A stretch of DNA of 64,000 nt, taken from NCBI GenBank assembly GCA_918026815.1, contig CAKJVC010000088.1, positions 310,001 through 374,000 of the forward strand, written 5' to 3'. A program made the position numbers and the translations under genes. Below, in pieces: positions 57,601 through 64,000 of this stretch. The notes beneath the pieces are model-generated. The model saw only the letters and a list, made by a program, of their open reading frames with translations, had not been told where the DNA came from and did no database searches. The DNA comes from Chalara sp. BL73 (lineage: Eukaryota; Ascomycota; Leotiomycetes; Helotiales). Positions within the stretch are counted from its first letter, which is position 1; each line of letters starts with the position of its first letter.

Positions 57601-57829
57601 ATTCTCATTTTACTGCAAGCGGATTAATCTGCCGATGACTACCCACGTCTTATGGCATGTCTTCTCTTCGTCAAAATACCAGATCCGACACAATCTCGTA
57701 GCCTTCGCTCTCAAGTCACCTTCCTCTTCCCGTCGCATTTCCACATTTTTTGCCGGTCTTTGTTGTGCCGAGTCTTTGCACCTCACCTCCTCCGCCTTGG
57801 GATCTGATCGTATAGCATCTTAGAGCTCC
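54618..57829. other. gene-free stretch
   Basis: About 3.2 kb upstream of the Myb-like gene. Many short ORFs occur on both strands (for example 55217-55639 and 57329-57823), none with a family resemblance and several without an ATG start. No RNA gene or repeat recognised. Confidence 0.45.
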
Positions 57830-58177
57830 TCATCCACTCCAACAACGTAGACCATTCTCCTTCCTCTTCCCCTCGACCAAAGTCTTGACTTGGTGGACTT
57901 TGAGACTTATGTCTTTGTCGATGACTTCAAAGTGCTGCCGTAAAGTGTGTCTAGGGACAAAAACCGCTTCGTAAGGCTGAGCGCCTTCCGGGTATTCAGA
58001 ACAGTTGTAAAGCGGCGCGTAAGCTTGAGTTCTCTGATTGCTTGGACGAAAGTGGATGGGTTGTGAGTATGCACGCCTGGTGAGGACGTAGGTCAAGCGG
58101 GCGAGGAGGATGGCTGTGAAGCTACCGTTGGAAGATATTTGTTGTCCTCCCAATCTTTGGGTCGCGGTAGATGACAT
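57830..58177 (-). CDS. small hypothetical protein
   Basis: An intronless ORF of about 115 codons from an ATG at 58177 (MSSTATQRLGGQQIS); an in-frame upstream ATG at 58228 would add 17 residues. The composition is protein-like and includes YAPLYNCSEYPEGAQPYEAVF and KDISLKVHQVKTLVEGKRKEN. No domain, signal peptide or TM segment is evident. It lies alone between two gene-free stretches. It may be a real small gene or chance. Confidence 0.4.
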   Translation of the reverse strand: MSSTATQRLGGQQISSNGSFTAILLARLTYVLTRRAYSQPIHFRPSNQRTQAYAPLYNCSEYPEGAQPYEAVFVPRHTLRQHFEVIDKDISLKVHQVKTLVEGKRKENGLRCWSG

Positions 58178-58228
58178 AATCGAGAGAATCCAACATTTAG
58201 TCTCTTTTGTGTTCCAATATCCTTGCAT

Positions 58229-58693
58229 ACCGAGCGAGAAATATATTGCAGATTTAGTAATTTGTTTTTCAACTTTGCAAACTCTATAGTTGCTTTTCCC
58301 TTCCCTCGATATGTTGCTAAAGGAAAAATGCGAGCTCGGTTACGATAGGGGGTTCGGCTAGGAAGGAAGCGGCACAGAAGTCTAAATGAGTTTAAATGAG
58401 CGCTGTATGAGCTGGCGGGCCCTGGGGTATGTTACAGAGGCATAAATGGTCCCTGTAGAGTAAGATGTGACTGCAATGCCAAGGCTACATTGAGGCGCCG
58501 GGGCTCGGGGTTTTCGTTGAGCTTCGCCTTTGAGCTATATTCTATGTTTAAAAAAGGATGAATGTTGGATTTGCTCTCCCTAGCTCAACTACAGTATGAG
58601 AGGGAAATGACGTCTTTACTTTATATTAGCTATGGATACTCTTTTTTTTGAGAATTAGAGGCATGGTCTCTATCCTGCCATGATATACCAGCA
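58229..58693. other. intergenic, downstream of NRDE-2
   Basis: About 460 bp, probably the NRDE-2 3' UTR and the upstream region of the small ORF. Confidence 0.5.
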
Positions 58694-61600
58694 CTATCCC
58701 TTGAACCCTAGCTTTCGTACGGGCGCCTTTCGTTTCTGTGCTTCCTCCTGCTCCCCAATCTCCTCAAACATATCTTCTAGATCAACATGCACCCTCAAAT
58801 CCTTTTCTCCCATGACCTTCCATGTTCCTTTCAGCTCTGCAAACTCCATTACACCGCTCAAATTCTCGAAGCCCACAATGTACAGCTCCTTCGCCCAAGG
58901 ACATGCTCTGAGTGCTTTATACCACACATCCTTCACGTAAGTATGCAAATTCGGTGTCTTGGCGCAAAATAAGATGTACGACTTCCAGATCCCGATTGAA
59001 GCTTTGGATGTAGGTGACGAGACAGCATGTTCAAATGCTGCGTGCACAGAGTGAATAGTACCATGAGTAAGCTCGTAATTGATGGCAGAGATCCGGGATG
59101 TCAAGGTATCGTTATTTGGTGTGAGAATGATCGAGAGATACATGGTTCTGACCCGGTTTTCGATCCGAAGTCGAGATTCGTTGAAGATGTAGAGAGAGAG
59201 GAATATGGTGTTTCGTGGGAATAAGGAAAGAAAGTTGGTAAGATGTCGCCGGAAGAACGCTGGCCGGAAGGGACCAATCCGTGCGTGATGGTATAACAGG
59301 CGAGCTGCTGACTGTAGTGCTAACTCATGGCTTACAGTGGAGCCTGTTTGGTGACTTGCGAGTTCTTGAGAGAAACTCATAAAAACTGAAATGGCAGACG
59401 TGATGTCTCCTTGTGTGCTCGATTGTGGTTCTGTACGGGACTGTGAAGTAAGATACTCAAGAAGTGCCAGGCATTCAACATAGGTAGTAGCGCAGGCTGC
59501 CTCACCGGCTGACAGATAATGATCTCGACTTGACGAAAGATGTTGTTTGGTTTTGAGCAGAGTTGCTGGACTCAATTTTATAGTATTATTTGGACCTCCT
59601 GATTCTATACACAGCAGAAGGCGAAGAGCTGATGCGTTGTCAGCTTCTCCAAGCAGTGCCCATATCCATGACTTCCAAATAATAATCATATCTTTTCGTT
59701 CATCTCGAGGTGTCTTCGAAATAATGTCGAGTGCGGCCGAGAATACACCACTGCCAGTATCTTTGTTCCCTTTCGAATATTCAATCATGCCATAAGCGGC
59801 GTAAAGACGTAAATTTGAAGAATGACGTTTAAGCACTGATTTAGCTACTTTCTTAATCGTATCTGGCTCATTCCGCCATTCAAAGGCCAAGTAGTATTCC
59901 ATAAAATCTTGATGATAATAGATCTGGGAAATCTGTCTGAAAGAATTCCTTATCCACTTATATGATACAGGGCAGTTGCCTTCCGACCAACGCTCTTTGC
60001 AGCTGGTTCCATTAGCGAACCATGAGTTTCCGAACATCGATTCGTGAGTGACTACAAATTTTGTAATTCGAGTACTGAGCACAGATGATATATCTGGTTG
60101 CTTCCTATCAAATTCAGTGAGTAAAGACGCTTGGTTATGTTGAAGAGTTGGAAAGTCGCATCCAATAGAGTCGCCGATTATAAACTGCTCAGATCCCCAG
60201 TCCTGACAGTTTGAAGTATAGGGACTTGCAGAAGGTAGGCCACAAAATTGAAGAAAAGCATTAAGCATATGCTGATGCAAGTCCTCAGAGTTTGGGATAG
60301 CGATAAGGTACTCCTCGATGTCGGAGACCAATATGACCCTGAAAGGATCGTCCTCTATCACCTCATCCATTGCTCTGGCTGGGCGTTGAGAAGCCTGATT
60401 TCGCGATCTCTCCGATATTGCCCAGGTTTCGAAAATATTATGAATATTTAGAGAGTCTCCAGTGCCATCTCTCAATACTTCAGGTTGTTCTAAAGAGTCT
60501 AGATGCTCTGTGGAATTTTTCCAGCCAAGCGCACCGTCTTCGCCTATTCGAGGCACCTCACTCTCCCAGAAGTCCTTAAACATGGCAATCCTCTCCATTG
60601 TATTGGTTGGAACCTTGGGAGCAAATAAGTTGAATTCGATCAGGGCTTGCCAGATGGCGATAGACAATTCCAAGTATCCAGTCTCGCGCAAATAAACTGT
60701 GAGTCTCAGCAACACGTAAATCAGCTGCCGATGGAGAGAACCAATCACTTCGCGTTTTCCAGATACAACCTCTCCGGACAGTGATTTGATTCTCTTCACG
60801 AAGACTTCTCGGATGTCTTCATATCTGAATGTGGAGAAGTTTGTTTGCTTGAAGTCCAGGTAGCTTTTCCATAGCATGAGACTATGAATGTTTTCCCTGG
60901 AGATTTGTTCCCATTTGTCTGCCTGCATGTTCAAATCCCATACCTTAGCTCCCTCTTTCAACATGCCAACAAGTAGCCTTTCTCGGTTCTGCAATGAGTT
61001 GCATTTTTCTAGAGCTTTTCCATACAGATGTATCTTGATATCAGCCGTGCTGCGAATTTCAGCGTTAGTGATTCGTTGATTCAGGTGTCCCGATTGCAGC
61101 AAAGTCCCCTGATGGTCAATCAACGCAAGCCAAGCATCTACATCTTGAGGAAATTCATTTACTCTCTGAGAAAGCTCGATCGATTTTTGGTTGGGAGATC
61201 CTTCTAGGTGTATGCTCCGTCCAGCATCTGACTCTGACACGTCGTCTTCTGTGGCATATTCGAAGCCATCTGGTGGCTGGGATTTTGATTTTCCATGAAT
61301 TGATCTGTAGTCTTCTTTCTCATCTTCACCAGCGCTTTCCTCAGAGCTAGGGGCGACTCCTTCATGTCGCTTACGCTTTCTGCCTTTTCCAGACGCAAGA
61401 GAAATAAAGTCGGCGTTTAACTCGGTAAATGTTTCATTCCGATGGTCTGTCCGGAGCCTGAGAACCTGGGGCTTATCTCGATCAAGGTTGGAGAAAACAT
61501 GCTTTTTCTGAGCTCTTAGATTGGTCTGCTGTCCCGTAGTTAAGGTGATGCTAGCACTAGTGTCATGGTCCCAGTCAATCTTGATGTGTGATGAGGCGCC

Positions 61601-61963
61601 TAAAATGCGACCAGCGCCCACCCGATGAAAATCCGGTACTTTGTACTTGTAGCTCAAGCCATACTTCAAGATTTCCGGTTCTCCTTTTCGGTCGACTATA
61701 AATAAGTCATGGATTTCATTGCCCAAAATTACAGGCTGCTCGTGAATGGTCAAACTCGGCTGGCGAATTTCCTCTCTGCTACGTGACCTGTGTCTACGAT
61801 GCTCATGGCGACGCTTTTTGTTACTTCGGTCTTGTCTGTCATCATGACCTCGCGATTTTCTCTCTTCATGTAGAGCCAGCGCCGGTGCAAGTTGCTTTGG
61901 CTTGAAAGAGGCAAATTTGGGTACGGCTGGCTTCGATTCTGTCATGTCTACAAAGCTTGACAT
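58694..61963 (-). CDS. NRDE2: NRDE-2 family protein (nuclear RNA processing/silencing)
   Basis: A single exon encodes 1089 residues from the ATG at 61963 (MSSFVDMTESKPAVPKFASF); the frame is open further upstream only through non-ATG codons. NRDE-2 proteins act in the nucleus with the Mtr4 helicase: in worms in nuclear RNAi, in fission yeast (Nrl1) in splicing of cryptic introns and heterochromatin, and in humans in restraining the exosome. The N-terminal region is basic and RS-like (KKRRHEHRRHRSRSREE). The conserved block YKVPDFHRVGAGRILGA is at about 115-135. A long array of TPR/HAT-like helices follows, starting near ELSQRVNEFPQDVDAWLALI. The C-terminus ends KRKAPVRKLGFKG. The gene is divergent from UTP10. 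Confidence 0.93.
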   Translation of the reverse strand: MSSFVDMTESKPAVPKFASFKPKQLAPALALHEERKSRGHDDRQDRSNKKRRHEHRRHRSRSREEIRQPSLTIHEQPVILGNEIHDLFIVDRKGEPEILKYGLSYKYKVPDFHRVGAGRILGASSHIKIDWDHDTSASITLTTGQQTNLRAQKKHVFSNLDRDKPQVLRLRTDHRNETFTELNADFISLASGKGRKRKRHEGVAPSSEESAGEDEKEDYRSIHGKSKSQPPDGFEYATEDDVSESDAGRSIHLEGSPNQKSIELSQRVNEFPQDVDAWLALIDHQGTLLQSGHLNQRITNAEIRSTADIKIHLYGKALEKCNSLQNRERLLVGMLKEGAKVWDLNMQADKWEQISRENIHSLMLWKSYLDFKQTNFSTFRYEDIREVFVKRIKSLSGEVVSGKREVIGSLHRQLIYVLLRLTVYLRETGYLELSIAIWQALIEFNLFAPKVPTNTMERIAMFKDFWESEVPRIGEDGALGWKNSTEHLDSLEQPEVLRDGTGDSLNIHNIFETWAISERSRNQASQRPARAMDEVIEDDPFRVILVSDIEEYLIAIPNSEDLHQHMLNAFLQFCGLPSASPYTSNCQDWGSEQFIIGDSIGCDFPTLQHNQASLLTEFDRKQPDISSVLSTRITKFVVTHESMFGNSWFANGTSCKERWSEGNCPVSYKWIRNSFRQISQIYYHQDFMEYYLAFEWRNEPDTIKKVAKSVLKRHSSNLRLYAAYGMIEYSKGNKDTGSGVFSAALDIISKTPRDERKDMIIIWKSWIWALLGEADNASALRLLLCIESGGPNNTIKLSPATLLKTKQHLSSSRDHYLSAGEAACATTYVECLALLEYLTSQSRTEPQSSTQGDITSAISVFMSFSQELASHQTGSTVSHELALQSAARLLYHHARIGPFRPAFFRRHLTNFLSLFPRNTIFLSLYIFNESRLRIENRVRTMYLSIILTPNNDTLTSRISAINYELTHGTIHSVHAAFEHAVSSPTSKASIGIWKSYILFCAKTPNLHTYVKDVWYKALRACPWAKELYIVGFENLSGVMEFAELKGTWKVMGEKDLRVHVDLEDMFEEIGEQEEAQKRKAPVRKLGFKG

Positions 61964-62374
61964 CCAATTTCTCCGAGTAGTGTTGCGTTCCAATTCACCA
62001 CGTTACCTTTATAACCTTTCATGGTCCACAACCGCAGGTCTGAATCCTAAGATAGGTTTGAATGAAGTCGCCTTTATGTTTAAGCTTTAATTTATTGGCT
62101 GGCTGCATAGCCACAATAGCCTAGAATGGACTGGTTGTGGCTGGTAAGCACCGACCCACTTGCCGATTGCTGTGGCAGGGGTTTCAACGGATTTTTTGGT
62201 GGGGCGAAAAGTCGGGAACTTGGATATTTTTTGTCGTCAAGATTATTTGACCTTGGGTACCACCAAATTGACGGATTGAAAATCACCACAGAGTGTGGAA
62301 CAGGCCATGGTCAGGACGCAAGTTGTTATAACTCTCGAAGCACATTGAACCCTGAGCTTGCGCTCGCGATCACA
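61964..62374. promoter_or_regulatory. bidirectional promoter of NRDE-2 and UTP10
   Basis: 411 bp between the two divergent start codons. Both genes serve nuclear RNA metabolism. No specific element was identified, although a short GC-containing palindromic string is not apparent by eye. Confidence 0.55.
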
Positions 62375-64000
62375 ATGGCCACCAATTTGGCCAGCCAGCT
62401 ATCAGAGGTTGCTGCAAGATCTACAAATGCTTTAAATCTTAAGGCGCAAAAGGCGGCACATTCCAAGTCTCTCCTCTTTGAACCGAGGGTAGCAGCATCT
62501 CAAAGTTTCGATACTATCTACGCAATATGCCATGAAGGATTTCAAGAGTTATGTCTGCTGGATGGCAGATTTTTGGATTACCAGCGAAGTCTATTCAGTC
62601 CCCAGAGCCAAGCTGAAGAACGGACTATGATGACTGTTGCTGAGAATGCGGATCTAGATAAGCTGGTGGAAGCCTTCTTGGGCCTTGTAGGAGGACGGCT
62701 ACGATTAAATCCAGCTATAAAAGCCGTGGAATGGCTTATAAGGCGGTTCAGGTAAACGCGGAAATCCCCAAGGTCGAATAGAACAGAGGCCAGGCTAATA
62801 ATTATAGAATTCATGAGTATAACACATCCTTTGTTATCACGACCTTTCTTCCTTATCATACACTTCCTATATTCGTGACACTTCTGTCAATACTTCCAGC
62901 AAACATTCCAGACTTCTACAGCAAATTTCTCCATGGGCATATCCGAGCTCTAAGGCCGCCTACAAGAAGTGATATTGTCAAAGCTACGACTACAAACCCG
63001 GAGTTTGCCACAAATCTGAACATGTACGTGATTCGGATTAGTAAGGCCCGACAACATTACCCTGCGTTGCTTGCATTCTGGGCTGGCATCATGACAGAGG
63101 CTATTAGTGGAATGCTTGATAAGGCTCGATCTGGGAGGAGAGGTGTTCAGCAACAGAATGAACAGGACGTTTTATTGAGGCTCATACCAACTCTAAACGA
63201 TGGCCTAGCTCTGAGGAAGGTTCCTGATCTCCGGATTGGATGTTACATGCTGCTTACTGTCATATCTTCAAAAGGAATATTAGATGATAAACTACTCACA
63301 GCTATGATGGATGCTGTGGTTCATGGATGGACAACGGAAACAGTATCACCTGCACTGGTCTGTTTGTCGGCTTTAGCACAGCACAGAGGAACGAAGAAGC
63401 TTCCCAAGAAAGTCACGAAGGAATTGCTCAAAATACAAGATATATCTGGCCTCCTCATTGAGCATTCAAAGCAACGAAGGGTTGATAAACTAGCTCATGG
63501 CTTTTGCCTTGCCTTAGTTGATCGATCTTTCAAACATGACGAGGTTTCTGGAATCCCAGTTGTGATGGCTGTTCTAGAGAATCAACTTTTGAGCGAGGCC
63601 CAGATTGCCGCGGTATTTAAAGCATTGCTCGATAGTGCATGCCAGATAGGTGCGAGCCTTGACACCCATAAAAATTTGCGCCCATTACTTGGATCCTGTT
63701 TAGTGAGACTTGCACGGCTTTCGGGTCATTCTGGATTAGTAATTCAGAAAACCCTGAATGAGACGAATGTGGACATAGACGAGCTCGAGATAAAATTGCA
63801 TGTCTCGATTCGACCAATGGAGATAAAAGCTCTGTCTGATAAGATGGATGTGGACATCAAGGAGCAAGACGCTCAAGCCGCAACCTTTTCGGAACTTTAT
63901 AAGCAACTCCCAGCACGATTGACTGGAGTATCTTCTTTTTTGTCCCATAACCCTTCGCACATCTACTCCGATCTATGCCAGGCTTTTATCGCCTCTACTG
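62375..64000 (+). CDS. UTP10: U3 snoRNP protein UTP10, 5' part
   Basis: Two exons seen, 62375-62751 and 62808 to the window end; the gene continues beyond. UTP10 (human HEATR1) is a very large HEAT-repeat protein of the t-UTP subcomplex in the nucleolus, needed for rDNA transcription and 18S rRNA processing. The first exon reads MATNLASQLSEVAARSTNALNLKAQ and FEPRVAASQSFDTIYAICHEGF, which are typical of the family, then LVGGRLRLNPAIKAVEWLIRRFR. The phase-2 intron joins to IHEYNTSFVITTFLPYH. The second exon gives helical HEAT-like repeats. The frame is open to the last base of the window, with 523 codons seen of an expected 1,700 or more. Confidence 0.95.

Noticed and set aside
57329..57823. 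164-codon plus-strand ORF
   Set aside because: Non-ATG start, Arg/Ser-rich, no domain; overlaps other short ORFs on the opposite strand.
1..64000. CRISPR array, biosynthetic gene cluster or complete transposon
   Set aside because: No regularly spaced repeats, no synthase genes and no readable transposase or reverse transcriptase were seen.

Overview
The window is 64 kb of nuclear DNA from a filamentous ascomycete. Genes carry many short (about 45-110 nt) GT-AG introns and lie on both strands without operons. The gene set includes a fungal Gγ, fungal SLATT, DUF3632-like and fungal Myb proteins, and a 5S rRNA gene stands alone among protein genes. The 5S sequence and protein style suggest Leotiomycetes (Helotiales-like); that assignment is inference from memory, not a search.

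Left part (1-20 kb), mostly housekeeping: a RidA-family gene (588-1257, +); a Zn2Cys6 zinc-cluster relic (about 1.9 kb, +); Mediator subunit MED10 (4220-4824, -); eIF3a/TIF32 (6353-9635, -), head to head with the G-protein gamma subunit (10316-10704, +); an Rdx/SelW-like CxxC protein in seven exons (11324-12698, +), converging on the PP1 catalytic subunit (13689-14858, -); and a leucine-rich-repeat protein (17204-19915, -). A 5 kb stretch with no recognised gene follows (19.9-24.9 kb).

Middle (24.9-29.3 kb): a secreted glutaminase-like protein (24881-27649, +) and a Tra2-like SR splicing factor (28194-29328, +). Two introns of the splicing factor fit only GC-AG boundaries.

Accessory region (about 29.3-44.9 kb), gene-poor and AT-rich: an ankyrin protein (+), a 706-residue Ser/Thr-rich secreted protein (-), a 383-residue secreted protein (+), a DUF3632-like protein (+), a 5S rRNA gene (44454-44573) and a mutated 5S relic (about 41182-41262) whose changes look like RIP. 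No intact transposon was recognised.

Right part (44.9-64 kb): a fungal amidase (-), a short-chain dehydrogenase (+), a SLATT-domain two-TM protein (-) head to head with an Ap4A phosphorylase (+), a Myb-like protein whose DNA-binding domain appears interrupted by one extra base (-), then 4 kb nearly empty, and finally NRDE-2 (-) divergent from UTP10 (+, cut by the window end) across a 411 bp shared promoter.

There is no obvious biosynthetic cluster. The observations most worth following are the GC-AG introns of the splicing factor, the SLATT/Ap4A-phosphorylase pair, the two 5S copies in different states of decay, and the secreted proteins of the AT-rich island. All exon boundaries were placed by eye from splice signals, reading phase and family conservation; none was checked against transcripts.
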